Source: Nocardioides okcheonensis (GTDB taxonomy: Bacteria; Actinomycetota; Actinomycetes; Propionibacteriales; Nocardioidaceae). Taken from it: 64,000 nt of DNA. Positions 1 to 9,024 of this stretch are shown one piece after another. The notes beneath the pieces were generated by a model, which was not told the DNA's origin, did no database searches, and was given only the letters and a program-made list of their open reading frames with translations. The position numbers were made by a program, and so were the translations under genes. Each line of letters opens with the position of its first letter. The stretch's first letter is position 1. The DNA is taken from positions 1,116,001 to 1,180,000 of the forward strand of contig NZ_CP087710.1 of the NCBI RefSeq assembly GCF_020991065.1. The letters are read 5' to 3'.

Positions 1-34
1 GGAGCCGCTCGGGCAGCTGGTCCACCTCGGTCAC
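1..34 (-). CDS. Possible truncated start of a downstream gene
   Basis: A GTG codon at 34 on the minus strand opens a frame (VTEVDQLPERL) that runs off the window edge, 10 nt after the stop of the zinc-ribbon gene at 45. Only eleven codons are visible, and no clear ribosome binding site is present. It may be the next gene of the same transcript, but no family can be assigned. Confidence 0.2.
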   Translation of the reverse strand, partial: MTEVDQLPERL

Positions 35-44
35 GTGGGCACCG

Positions 45-320
45 TCAGTCCGCGGCCGGGTCGTGCGCGGTGTCGGCGGAGGCGCGGTCGACGACCTCGA
101 TGGCGTCGCTGCGACCGCACCAGCGGCAGGCGACCGACTCGACGACCTCGGACCGGACGTCCTCCTCCTCGACGCGGTGGTCGCCGGCGAGGTCGAAGTG
201 CCAGTACTCGGTGGTGCGGCGGGTGCGGGTGACGTCGAAACGGGTCAGGTTGCCGCAGCCGGCGCAGCGCCACCGCTCACCCTCGGCGGGCACGCGCAGG
301 TCGGCGGTCTGGTCGGTCAC
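45..320 (-). CDS. Small zinc-ribbon protein, function unknown
   Basis: This 91-residue protein carries two CxxC pairs, CAGC near residue 19 and CRWC near residue 66, spaced as in a zinc ribbon. The segment between them is hydrophilic and rich in Thr, Arg and Glu. The fold is inferred from the cysteine pairs only; no function can be assigned. It is divergent from the exonuclease gene at 414, with about 90 bp between them that must hold both promoters. Confidence 0.65.
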   Translation of the reverse strand: MTDQTADLRVPAEGERWRCAGCGNLTRFDVTRTRRTTEYWHFDLAGDHRVEEEDVRSEVVESVACRWCGRSDAIEVVDRASADTAHDPAAD

Positions 321-400
321 GGTGTCTCCTGGTCGTCGTCTCGCTCGGGCGCCGCAAGCCTAGTGGGCGCGTCACCCCCGGCACTGTCGGATCCCACGTC

Positions 401-413
401 TACCGTCGGCGCC
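401..413 (+). promoter_or_regulatory. Leaderless promoter of the DEDD exonuclease gene
   Basis: A TACCGT box at 401-406 matches the actinobacterial -10 form TANNNT. It is followed by exactly 7 nt before ATG 414, so transcription probably starts at the A of the start codon. This also decides the start codon against the longer upstream frame. Confidence 0.55.
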
Positions 414-2201
414 ATGAGCACGACCGGGACAGCGGCAGGACCGCGCTCGCGCTGGGAGGCGCAGCGCACGTTCGACGAGCTCGGCCGTCCGCTGCGCGAC
501 GTCACGTTCTGCGTCGTCGACCTCGAGACCACCGGCGGCTCGGCCGCGGCGGGGTCGATGATCACCGAGATCGGCGCGGTCAAGGTCCGCGGCGGCGAGG
601 TGGTCGGCGAGTTCCAGACGCTGGTCGACCCCCGCACCGAGATCCCCGCCTTCATCGCCGTGCTCACCGGCATCACGAACTCGATGGTCCGCGACGCGCC
701 CCCCATCGAGTCGGCGCTGCCGGCGTTCCTCGAGTTCGCCGCCGGCTGCGTGCTCGTCGCCCACAACGCCCCCTTCGACGTCGGCTTCCTCCAGCACTTC
801 GCCAAGGAGCAGGGACGCGCGTGGCCCCGCTTCGAGGTCCTCGACACGGCCAAGCTGGCCCGACGGGTCATCACCCGCGACGACGCCCCCAACTGCAAGC
901 TCTCCTCGCTGGCGAAGGTGTTCAACGCGAGCACCACCCCCAACCACCGCGCGCTGTCCGACGCCCGCGCGACGGTCGACGTCCTCCACGGGCTGATGGA
1001 GCGCCTCGGCGGGCTGGGCGTCCACACGCTCGAGGAGCTGCAGACGTTCTCCTCGCGCGTCACCACCGCCCAGCGGCGCAAGCGCCACCTCGCCGAGGGC
1101 CTCCCGCACGCGCCCGGGGTCTACCTGTTCCGCGACGAGCGCTCCCGGGTGCTCTACATCGGCACCTCGCGCGACCTCCGCACCCGCGTCCGGACCTACT
1201 TCACCGCCTCCGAGACCCGGAGCCGGATGGGCGAGATGGTCGGCCTGGCGGCCTCGGTCACCGGCATCGAGTGCGCGACGCCGCTCGAGGCCGAGGTCCG
1301 CGAGCTGCGGCTGATCGCCGAGCACAAGCCGCGCTACAACCGCCGCTCCCGCTTCCCGGAGAAGGTGCACTTCGTCAAGCTCACCCGCGAGGCCTGGCCA
1401 CGGCTCTCGCTGGTGCGCCGCGTCCTCGACGACGACGCCGACTACCTCGGCCCGTTCTCGTCGCGCAAGACGGCCGAGAAGTGCCTGGCCGCGCTCCACG
1501 ACACGTTCCCGGTCCGCCAGTGCAGCGGCCGGATGCCCGCGGTGCCGTCGGGCTCGCCGTGCGTGCTCGCCGAGATGGGGAGGTGCCTGTCGCCCTGCGA
1601 CGGCAGCGCCGACTCCGCGACCTACGCCGTCCTGGTGCGCCAGCTGCGCGACACCCTCCTGCGCCGGCCCGACCGGGTCGTCGAGGTGATCAACGAGCGG
1701 ATGCAGGCGCTCGCCGACCACGAGCGCTTCGAGGAGGCGGGCGTCCACCGCGACCGGCTCGCCACCTTCGTCCGCGCCGCCGCGCGCACCCAGCGGCTCT
1801 CCGCCCTCACCCGCTGCCCGGAGGTGGTGGCCGCGCGCCGGGAGGACTCGGGGCACTGGGCGGTCCACGTGGTGCGGTTCGGGCGGCTGGCCGCGGCCGG
1901 GGTGATCCCGCGCGGCGCCGACGCCCACCAGTTCGTCCGCGAGCTCCGGGCCAGCGCCGAGACGGTCGCCTCCGCACCCGGCCCGGTCCCGGCCGCCAGC
2001 GCCGAGGAGACCGAGAAGGTCCTGCGGTGGCTGGAGTCCCCCGGCATCCGGCTCGTCGACGTCGACGGCGACTGGGTGTGCCCGGTCGCGGGCGCCGCCC
2101 GCCACCTCGCGCTCTACGACGCGGTCAACCAGTCGCGCCTGTCCCTCACGCCGTTCGACGAGCAGCGGCTGCCCTCGCCGGTCCACCGACCCGCGCGCTG
2201 A
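414..2201 (+). CDS. DEDD-family 3'-5' exonuclease fused to a UvrC-like GIY-YIG region
   Basis: The 595-residue protein has an N-terminal DnaQ-type exonuclease with VVDLETTG (Exo I), AHNAPFDVGFL (Exo II) and HRALSDARATVDV (Exo III) within the first 200 residues. A GIY-YIG nuclease-like domain follows (PGVYLFRD, then VLYIGTSRDLRTR, about residues 236-270), and then a UvrC-like cysteine-bearing and coiled region. The same fusion is known in actinobacteria as the Rv2191 type and is thought to act in DNA repair. ATG 414 is chosen because a TANNNT box lies 7 nt upstream and the earlier frame is unlike the family. The substrate is unproven. Confidence 0.9.
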   Translation: MSTTGTAAGPRSRWEAQRTFDELGRPLRDVTFCVVDLETTGGSAAAGSMITEIGAVKVRGGEVVGEFQTLVDPRTEIPAFIAVLTGITNSMVRDAPPIESALPAFLEFAAGCVLVAHNAPFDVGFLQHFAKEQGRAWPRFEVLDTAKLARRVITRDDAPNCKLSSLAKVFNASTTPNHRALSDARATVDVLHGLMERLGGLGVHTLEELQTFSSRVTTAQRRKRHLAEGLPHAPGVYLFRDERSRVLYIGTSRDLRTRVRTYFTASETRSRMGEMVGLAASVTGIECATPLEAEVRELRLIAEHKPRYNRRSRFPEKVHFVKLTREAWPRLSLVRRVLDDDADYLGPFSSRKTAEKCLAALHDTFPVRQCSGRMPAVPSGSPCVLAEMGRCLSPCDGSADSATYAVLVRQLRDTLLRRPDRVVEVINERMQALADHERFEEAGVHRDRLATFVRAAARTQRLSALTRCPEVVAARREDSGHWAVHVVRFGRLAAAGVIPRGADAHQFVRELRASAETVASAPGPVPAASAEETEKVLRWLESPGIRLVDVDGDWVCPVAGAARHLALYDAVNQSRLSLTPFDEQRLPSPVHRPAR

Positions 2202-2205
2202 CCCG

Positions 2206-2280
2206 CCCCGCTGGTCGAGGAGGGCGCCCCGCGCCGTACCCCGCTGGTCGAGGAGGGCGCCCCGCGCCCGTCACGAGACC
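2206..2280. repeat. Tandem intergenic repeat, two copies
   Basis: Two near-identical 30-bp copies (CTGGTCGAGGAGGGCGCCCC core) start at 2206 and 2239, a period of 33 bp. They are followed by CGTCACGAGACC. The unit resembles the CTGGTCGAGGA...GAGACC interspersed element that I recall as common in Nocardioides-like genomes; that match is from memory. It fills the gap between two convergent genes and may act as a terminator-like element. Confidence 0.75.
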
Positions 2281-2282
2281 CC

Positions 2283-2561
2283 TCAGTCGAGCCCGATGCT
2301 GAACGCCGACTCGAGGTCGTGGCGCGAGTAGGTCCGGAACGCGATGTGGGTCTCGGTCTCGTTGACGCCGGGCACCTTGTTGAGCCGGTCGGCGACCACG
2401 GACGCCACGTCCTCGTGCTCGCGCACCCGCACCAGCGCGATCAGGTCGATCTGGCCGGTGACGGAGTAGACCTCGCTGACCCCGTCGAGCGCCGCGATCG
2501 CCTCGGCGACCTCGGGGATGCGCGCGACGTCGGCCTTCACGAACACGATGGCGGTGATCAT
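2283..2561 (-). CDS. Stand-alone Lrp/AsnC ligand-binding (RAM) domain protein
   Basis: This 92-residue protein consists only of the Lrp/AsnC effector-binding fold (TAIVFVKADVARIPEVAEAI at the N-terminus, VYSVTGQIDLIALV in the middle, THIAFRTYS near the end). It has no helix-turn-helix. Stand-alone RAM proteins bind amino acids and may form heteromers with full regulators. The start at 2561 is preferred because a TACGGT box lies 6 nt upstream. Confidence 0.85.
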   Translation of the reverse strand: MITAIVFVKADVARIPEVAEAIAALDGVSEVYSVTGQIDLIALVRVREHEDVASVVADRLNKVPGVNETETHIAFRTYSRHDLESAFSIGLD

Positions 2562-2573
2562 GGCGCCACCGTA
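2562..2573 (-). promoter_or_regulatory. Leaderless promoter of the AsnC-domain gene
   Basis: On the minus strand TACGGT (2573-2568) is followed by 6 nt and then ATG at 2561, the spacing expected of a leaderless transcript. Confidence 0.5.
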
Positions 2574-2715
2574 TCGCCGTCGCGCCACCGAGCGCAGCGA
2601 GGACCGATCGGCCAGGGTTGCTAGTCATTTCGGACTATGCGGGTCCGTTCGTGAGCCATGGGTCGGAACCCGCCCCTAGCGTGCCCGTGTCACGTTTCGA
2701 CTCTGGGGGATCCGC

Positions 2716-5700
2716 ATGACCTTGCCCGTGCCTGCTCGAGCTTCACTCATCGGGCGACTCGTCCTCGCCGTTGCCCTGGCCCTCGGGGCCTCGCTGGCGG
2801 TCACGACGCCGCCGGCCAGCGCCGCCGCGGCGACCCCGGCGGACCTCCGCGCCACCGGTTCACCCGTGCCCACGCTGTCGTGGGGCGCGGTCCCGACCGC
2901 GGACCGCTACCGCGTGCAGGGCTCGGAGGACGCGAGCTTCGCGAACACGCTGTTCAACGACGAGACCTCGGGCACCAGCTACACGCCGACGCGGCCGTTC
3001 CGGGCGGGCACCCTCTACTGGCGCGTCCAGGCGAGCGACCAGACCGGCAGCAGCTCGTTCGCCACCTCGCAGGTGACCATCGCTCCCCCCGCCGTACCGC
3101 AGAACGTGGCCGTGACGGCTCCCGGCGGCACCGTGCTCCCGCCCGTCGCTCCTCCGGTCATCTCCTGGGCCCCGGTCGCCGGTGCCACGAGCTACCAGGT
3201 CGAGATGGACGCCGAGGGCGACGGCGTCGGCGGCACGCTGCGTGACAACATCCGCACGACGACGTACGTCTGGTCCGACCCCCAGGGCGTCGGCGAGCGG
3301 TCCGGCACCGAGGACTTCTTCGTCCGTGTCCGCGCCCGCTTCGACTTCGACCTGCAGAGCGACTGGTCCGCGTGGGTCCGCTACGACGTCGCCCAGCTGC
3401 CGCCCGTCACGTCGAGCGCCTGCGCCACCGGACTGGTCTGCGCGCCGGACCCGGCCGCCGGTGTCCGCGGCAGCCGGACGGTCCAGGACGTCGTCTTCGA
3501 CTGGGACCCGGTCAAGGGCGCCAAGCAGTACGAGATCTGGGTCGCGCTCGACCGCGACTTCAACAACCAGGTCGAGAAGCGCACGGTCAGCTCGACGCGG
3601 TACTCGCCCCAGACCACCTACGACAACAACAACTACTTCTGGAAGGTCCGCGCCTACAACGCGGCCGACCAGCCCACGCCGTGGCCCACGGACCCGAACG
3701 TCTTCCAGCGCCGGTGGCCGATGGCTCCCTCCCTCGTCTACCCGCCGGTGGCCACGTCCCCGGTCGTGGACGACGACCTGTACTTCCAGTGGAGCCCGGT
3801 CAAGCACGCGACGCGCTACCGGCTCGACGTCGGCGGCGACGTCAACTTCACCCCGGGCTCGTACAACACGTGCTACACCGCGAGCACGACGTACACCCCC
3901 GGGTACCGGGGTAGCGACCCGTGCATGCCGTCGCAGGGGTCCCTCGTCTACTGGCGGGTCTTCGCCTATGACAACCCCGGCCCGTTCGGCACGCCGGACA
4001 CCGGTGAACCCGGCATCGAGAGCAACGTGTCGGCCACCGGGCGCTTCGTCTACGACTCCGGCGCGGTGGTGCTGACCGCTCCGGCAGACGGTGCGACCGT
4101 CACGGTGCCGACGATGGCGTGGGAGCCGAGCGTCGACGCCGAGCGGTACCGGGTCACGGTGACCAACGCCTCCACGGGCGAGGAACGCGTCATCGAGACC
4201 ACGGCGCTGTCGTGGACGCCGACGGACCGCCTCCCGTCCGACTCCGACCAGGCCGACCCCGCCAAGCAGCCCGACACCTTCGTCTGGAAGGTGTCGGCGA
4301 AGGACGCCGACGGCAAGTACTCACCCGCACCCGTCTACGCCAACCGCTCCTTCGTGCTGCCCGAGGGCCCTGTCGAGGCCGGGGCACAGCCCCTGGAACC
4401 CCTCGCCAACTCGCACGACACGATCACGTCCCGGTTCCCGTCGCTGTCGTGGCAGGCGTGGCCCTCGACGGAGCAGAACCCGATCTACTACCGCCTGAAG
4501 GTGCGCCAGGCCGGCTACGTCTTCGGCACCAACGAGACCGAGGTGCTCTCGGCCAACATCACCTACCCGTCGGTGACCGACTGGAACGACTTCTTCCTCT
4601 CGCCCGGGAGCTACGACTGGTGGGTGGAGGCCAGGAGCGCCAGCACCGGCCTCTACCTCGGGGAGGGCTCGAAGAGCACCTTCACGATCACCGACCAGGG
4701 CGAGGTCACCGGACAGCGACTGGCCCTCGACGGCAAGGCCGTCGACGCCGGCAACACCTGCAACCGCCGGCTCGTGCTCGTCGACCAGGTCCCCGACGAG
4801 GAGACCGTCTGCCAGGGCCTCCCCTCGACGCCCGTGCTCGACTGGGACTCCATCCCCGGCGCCGGCGGCTACATGGTCTACCTCTCGGAGGACCCCGACT
4901 TCACCAACCTCCTGATGGACCCGCGGAGCACGTCGACGCAGAACTCCCGGTGGACCCCGAGCTTCTCCGACAACATCCCGGCGTTCGACGACAACGAGTC
5001 AGGCCCGGCGTACTACTGGTTCGTCCGGCCTTGCGTGCGGATCAGGCCCTTCCTCAACTGCGGCCCCGACCCGAGCGGCTCCGAGGACGTCGGGACCAAC
5101 GCGTTCCGGAAGGTGTCCCCCGAGGTCGTCCTGACCCAGCCCGCGGCCGGGGCGTCCTTCGCCGACGAGGTCACCTTCACGTGGCAGGACTACTACGACA
5201 CCAACCAGGCCACGCTGTCCCCCTACGGCGGCTCGACGCCCAGCCACCAGTCGGGCAAGCGCTATCGGATCCAGGTCGCCCAGTCGGCGACCATCACCGA
5301 CCAGAACGCCATCGACGACCGGTTCGTCGACCAGGCGACCTACACGGCCTTCGAGAACACCTATCCCGAGGGTGACCTCTGGTGGCGCGTGCAGGCGATC
5401 GACGCCCGCGACAACCGGCTGTCGTGGTCCGCGACCCGCAAGATCGTCAAGGCGACGCCCGCCCCGAACCTCGACCCCAACGTGGCGGCGCCCGTCGAGC
5501 GACCGACGGTCGACTCCCTGGCCCGGCCGACCTTCGGCATCCACGTCAGCGCCGGGCCGGTGACCTTCCAGTGGTCGGCCGAGACCTTCGACGGCACGTG
5601 GGACATCGAGCTCTACAAGAACGACGACACCACGCTCTCGGGCGCCAACCGTGTGTTCGCCGAGACGGTGCGCCAGGCGGCCTTTGCCTGGACCGAGCCG

Positions 5701-6939
5701 CTCAACCCCTCGTCCGAGGCCTACCGCTGGCGCGTGCGTCGCACCGACGTCCGCGGCAAGCCCGGTCGCTGGTCCGACTTCGGCCGGTTCTGGGTCGACC
5801 CGCTCCCGATCTCGCTGGCCTCGCCGGCCGACGGCGCGGTCGTCGACCCGACGGGCGCCGCGTTCACCTGGACGCCGTACTCCGCCGGCTCGTCCGCCCA
5901 GGCCTCGCGCTACGTCTTCGACATCGACCCTGTCGGTGGCGTCGGGTTCAACCCCGGCGGCGTCAGCACGGTCGCCACGGCGTGGACGCCGGTGCAGTCG
6001 ATGCCGTCCGGCTCCTACACGTGGACCGTCACGGCCTACGACGCCCGCGGCAACCGCATCGGATCCAGCCCCGCTCGACGGTTCGAGGTCGACGGCGCCG
6101 TCCGCGTGGTGACCCCGGTGCAGATCCAGGCACCGCTGGGGTCCGCCGTCGGCCAGACGCTGACCAGCACCCCTCCGACCTGGAGCCGGCCGGACGTGCA
6201 GATGACCTACCAGTGGCTGCGCGACGGCAACGCGATCAGCAACGCCAACGGTCCGACGTACACCCTCACGACCGAGGACTACACGCGCGTGGTGTCGCTC
6301 CGCGTCACCGGCCGCAAGCCGTCCTACACCGACGGCACGAGCACCAGCAACGCCGTCTCGGTGACCGCGGGCGGGGCGCTGCAGAACGTCGGCCAGCCGG
6401 TCGTCTCCGGCTCGGCCGCGGTCGGGAGCTCGCTCCAGGTCACCGCCGGCGCCTGGTCCCCCGGGGCCACGCGGATCCGGTACCAGTGGCTGCGCCAGGG
6501 CGCGCCGATCCCGGACGCGACCGGGTCGGGCTACACGGTCCAGGCCGTCGACGCGGGCAAGGACCTGTCCGTGACCGTCTTCGCCTCGGCCCAGGGCTTC
6601 GGTGAGGGTGCGACCACCACGGCCGCGGTGTCGGTGGCGCGGATGAAGTCCACGGTGACCGGCGCCCTGCAGGCCGACCGGGTCTCGAGGAAGAAGCGCG
6701 CCAAGCTCGGCATCACCGTCAGCGTGCCCAACCTCTCCGGTCCGACCGGCGGCGTGCAGGTGCTCGACAAGGGCAAGAAGATCGCGCAGATCACGCTGTC
6801 GCCGAACAAGAACGGCGCCGCGACGATCAAGCTGCCCAAGCTCAAGAAGGGCAAGCACAAGCTCCAGGTCGTCTACCTGGGCAACGCCCAGGTCTTCGGC
6901 TCCAAGTCGAAGAAGATCACCCTCTACATCACCAAGTGA
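2716..6939 (+). CDS. Large secreted protein of repeated FN3/Ig-like domains
   Basis: The 1407-residue product starts with a Sec signal peptide, with likely cleavage after ASA near residue 37. It then has about eight FN3-like modules, each with a W(D/S)PV..A..Y..(V)..D..F pattern closing on YWRV or YTWTV. Two Ig-like modules follow with the TYQWLRDG / RYQWLRQG signature common on actinobacterial surfaces. The C-terminus is a lysine-rich Big_3-like sandwich. No LPXTG or membrane anchor is visible, so it is probably released or held non-covalently. A GGGGGA sequence about 6 nt before ATG 2716 serves as ribosome binding site. A role in adhesion or matrix is inference; no catalytic domain is seen. 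Confidence 0.85.
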   Translation: MTLPVPARASLIGRLVLAVALALGASLAVTTPPASAAAATPADLRATGSPVPTLSWGAVPTADRYRVQGSEDASFANTLFNDETSGTSYTPTRPFRAGTLYWRVQASDQTGSSSFATSQVTIAPPAVPQNVAVTAPGGTVLPPVAPPVISWAPVAGATSYQVEMDAEGDGVGGTLRDNIRTTTYVWSDPQGVGERSGTEDFFVRVRARFDFDLQSDWSAWVRYDVAQLPPVTSSACATGLVCAPDPAAGVRGSRTVQDVVFDWDPVKGAKQYEIWVALDRDFNNQVEKRTVSSTRYSPQTTYDNNNYFWKVRAYNAADQPTPWPTDPNVFQRRWPMAPSLVYPPVATSPVVDDDLYFQWSPVKHATRYRLDVGGDVNFTPGSYNTCYTASTTYTPGYRGSDPCMPSQGSLVYWRVFAYDNPGPFGTPDTGEPGIESNVSATGRFVYDSGAVVLTAPADGATVTVPTMAWEPSVDAERYRVTVTNASTGEERVIETTALSWTPTDRLPSDSDQADPAKQPDTFVWKVSAKDADGKYSPAPVYANRSFVLPEGPVEAGAQPLEPLANSHDTITSRFPSLSWQAWPSTEQNPIYYRLKVRQAGYVFGTNETEVLSANITYPSVTDWNDFFLSPGSYDWWVEARSASTGLYLGEGSKSTFTITDQGEVTGQRLALDGKAVDAGNTCNRRLVLVDQVPDEETVCQGLPSTPVLDWDSIPGAGGYMVYLSEDPDFTNLLMDPRSTSTQNSRWTPSFSDNIPAFDDNESGPAYYWFVRPCVRIRPFLNCGPDPSGSEDVGTNAFRKVSPEVVLTQPAAGASFADEVTFTWQDYYDTNQATLSPYGGSTPSHQSGKRYRIQVAQSATITDQNAIDDRFVDQATYTAFENTYPEGDLWWRVQAIDARDNRLSWSATRKIVKATPAPNLDPNVAAPVERPTVDSLARPTFGIHVSAGPVTFQWSAETFDGTWDIELYKNDDTTLSGANRVFAETVRQAAFAWTEPLNPSSEAYRWRVRRTDVRGKPGRWSDFGRFWVDPLPISLASPADGAVVDPTGAAFTWTPYSAGSSAQASRYVFDIDPVGGVGFNPGGVSTVATAWTPVQSMPSGSYTWTVTAYDARGNRIGSSPARRFEVDGAVRVVTPVQIQAPLGSAVGQTLTSTPPTWSRPDVQMTYQWLRDGNAISNANGPTYTLTTEDYTRVVSLRVTGRKPSYTDGTSTSNAVSVTAGGALQNVGQPVVSGSAAVGSSLQVTAGAWSPGATRIRYQWLRQGAPIPDATGSGYTVQAVDAGKDLSVTVFASAQGFGEGATTTAAVSVARMKSTVTGALQADRVSRKKRAKLGITVSVPNLSGPTGGVQVLDKGKKIAQITLSPNKNGAATIKLPKLKKGKHKLQVVYLGNAQVFGSKSKKITLYITK

Positions 6940-6978
6940 CGCGCGCGTCACTGTCCGACGAGCCGGTCACGGCGGAAG

Positions 6979-6990
6979 TAGGCTCCCGCC
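6979..6990 (+). promoter_or_regulatory. Leaderless promoter of the membrane-GNAT gene
   Basis: TAGGCT at 6979-6984 lies 6 nt before GTG 6991, matching the TANNNT-N6-start pattern used repeatedly in this window. Confidence 0.55.
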
Positions 6991-7620
6991 GTGACCTGGC
7001 TCGCTGACCACTGGCTCGACCTCCTCGGCTGGGGCGGGAGTGTCCTGCTGGTCTACTCCCTGCTGCAGGCGAGCGTCCTGCGGCTGCGGGTGCTCAACGC
7101 GGTCGCGTGCGTGATCCTCATCGTCTTCAACGCCCTGCTCGCGGTGTGGCCGATGGTCGCGATGAACGTGGTGCTGGTCGCCATCAACCTGTGGTTCATC
7201 GTCGGGATGCTGCGCGACCGCCACGACGAGACGGCGTTCGAGGTGCTCGAGGTCGGCCCGGCCGACGAGTACCTCCGGCACGTGCTGCGGGTCCACGGCG
7301 AGGACATCCTGCGCTTCAACCCGGACTTCGTCCACGACCCCGCCGAGGCGCACGACGCGTTCCTCGTCCAGAAGGGCGACGAGACCGTCGGCGTGGTGCT
7401 GCTGTGCGAGGAGGGCGACACGGCGCACGTGCTCCTCGACTACGTGACGCCGCGCTACCGCGACTTCTCCCCCGGCGAGTTCGTGTGGCGCCGCAGCGGC
7501 CTGCTCGCCGACCGGGGCGTGCGCCGGGTGGTCACGCCGCCGGCGATGGTCGGCGCGTACTACGACCGCCTCGGCTTCCGGCGCGAGGGCGAGTCCTGGG
7601 TCCTGGACGTCACCCAGTGA
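6991..7620 (+). CDS. Membrane protein with C-terminal GNAT-like domain
   Basis: Residues 1-75 form about three hydrophobic helices in a short unit like that of YgjV-type inner membrane proteins. Residues 85-209 look like a divergent N-acetyltransferase fold: a beta strand pair around DAFLVQKGDETVGVVLLCEE, then YYDRLGFRREGESWVL, the usual GNAT ending. The acetyl-CoA loop (Q/RxxGxG/A) is not obvious, so catalysis is uncertain. The stop overlaps GTG 7617 of the next gene, so the two are translationally coupled. Confidence 0.75.
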   Translation: MTWLADHWLDLLGWGGSVLLVYSLLQASVLRLRVLNAVACVILIVFNALLAVWPMVAMNVVLVAINLWFIVGMLRDRHDETAFEVLEVGPADEYLRHVLRVHGEDILRFNPDFVHDPAEAHDAFLVQKGDETVGVVLLCEEGDTAHVLLDYVTPRYRDFSPGEFVWRRSGLLADRGVRRVVTPPAMVGAYYDRLGFRREGESWVLDVTQ

Positions 7621-9005
7621 TCACCTTCGTCGTGCGGCGCGTCGCGCCGCTGGTGGGGCTCGCCGCGATCCTCGCGGTGCTGGTCAACCTGCAGGAGGTG
7701 CCGGCCGTCGGCGCCGACGCCTGGCTGCACCTGCGGCTCGGCCAGGAGTTCCTCGACGGCTGGTCGCTGTCGCACCCGGGCCACCTCGGCGTCTACGACA
7801 GCGCGACGTGGTACCCCACCCAGTGGGCCTCCCAGGTCGCGATGGCCTGGTTCGACGACCGGCTCGGCATCGGCGGCGTGATGTGGCTGACCGGCACCGT
7901 CATCCTGCTCGTCCCGGTCGTGCTCTACCTCGTCTGCCGCCGCCACGCCTCTCCCCTGCCCACCGTGCTGGCCGTCGCGCTGGCCGTCGGCGCGGCGGCG
8001 CCGGGCTTCTCGGCGCGTCCGCAGGTGGTGAGCTACGTCCTGATCGCCGTCGTCATGGGCGCCTGGCTCGAGACCGCCCGCGACGCCCGGCCGCGGTGGT
8101 GGCTCGTGGCCCTGACCTGGGTGTGGGTGCCGATCCACGGGATGTGGATCGTCGGCATCACCATCGGCGTCGCCACGGTGGTGGGCATGGCCCTCACCCG
8201 CCAGCACGGCCGCGGGGTCCTCCTGCGACTGGCCGCCGTCCCCGTGCTGTCCACCCTCGTCACGGTCGCCACGCCGATCGGGCTGCACGTCGTCGACTCG
8301 ATCACCGGCGTGAGCTCACGCAACGGCGCGCTGACCGAGTGGGACCCGCCCGACCTCACCAGCCCCAACGGCCTGATCCTCGGGCTGATGATCGTGGTCG
8401 TCCTCGTCGTACGCCTGCGCGGCGGCGCCATGGACTGGCCCACCCTGATGCTGCTGGGCCTGGCGATGGCCTGGGGGGTCTACACGCTGCGCACCACCAT
8501 CGTCGCCGCGGTGATGCTCGCCCCCCTCCTCGCCGCCGCCCTCCAGCACCTCGTGCCCCCGGTCGGGCGGCCCGGCCGGCGCGAGGTCGCGCTCGTCGCG
8601 GCGACCGCAGTGCTGGGCAGCGCGGTGATGGCGCTGGTCGCGGCCGAGCGCGACGACGAGCCCGTGGTCGCCGCGTGGGTGGACGACCGGCTCGACGCGA
8701 TGCCGACGGGCACCACGGTCCTCAACGACTGGGAGCTCGGGCACTACACGATGTCGCGCCATCCGCAGGTGCAGCTCGTGATGCACGGCTACGTCGACAT
8801 GTTCACCGAGGACGAGCTCGAGCGGAACCTCCGGATCGCCAAGCTGGACCCCGAGTGGGACACCTCGGTCGCCGACCTCGACGCCGACTACGCCTTCGTC
8901 GACCCGGACTCCCCGCTGGGCTACGCGCTCGTGCACCAGCTGGGGTGGACCGAGGTCGAGGGCGACGACGACTACGTCCTGCTGACGCCGCCGGCCGGCA
9001 GCTGA
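7617..9005 (+). CDS. Polytopic membrane protein, GT-C glycosyltransferase-like
   Basis: This 462-residue protein has about ten hydrophobic helices. Its first extracytoplasmic loop reads DAWLHLRLGQEFL followed by W..TQWASQ. That resembles the D-x-W-x-H-L...W/Q pattern of GT-C proteins that take lipid-linked sugars. The C-terminal 130 residues form a soluble domain (LNDWELGHY). The start GTG 7617 overlaps the previous stop as GTGA. The donor, acceptor and actual activity are unknown; the GT-C assignment is by pattern only. Confidence 0.6.
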   Translation: MITFVVRRVAPLVGLAAILAVLVNLQEVPAVGADAWLHLRLGQEFLDGWSLSHPGHLGVYDSATWYPTQWASQVAMAWFDDRLGIGGVMWLTGTVILLVPVVLYLVCRRHASPLPTVLAVALAVGAAAPGFSARPQVVSYVLIAVVMGAWLETARDARPRWWLVALTWVWVPIHGMWIVGITIGVATVVGMALTRQHGRGVLLRLAAVPVLSTLVTVATPIGLHVVDSITGVSSRNGALTEWDPPDLTSPNGLILGLMIVVVLVVRLRGGAMDWPTLMLLGLAMAWGVYTLRTTIVAAVMLAPLLAAALQHLVPPVGRPGRREVALVAATAVLGSAVMALVAAERDDEPVVAAWVDDRLDAMPTGTTVLNDWELGHYTMSRHPQVQLVMHGYVDMFTEDELERNLRIAKLDPEWDTSVADLDADYAFVDPDSPLGYALVHQLGWTEVEGDDDYVLLTPPAGS

Positions 9006-9024
9006 CCGTCGGGGTCGGTGCCGC

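Noticed and set aside
63..413. N-terminal extension of the exonuclease
   Set aside because: It overlaps the divergent zinc-ribbon gene, is not family-like, and the leaderless promoter points to ATG 414.
372..2186. Open frame of 604 codons antisense to the DEDD exonuclease
   Set aside because: The plus strand encodes all exonuclease motifs. The minus product has no recognisable fold.
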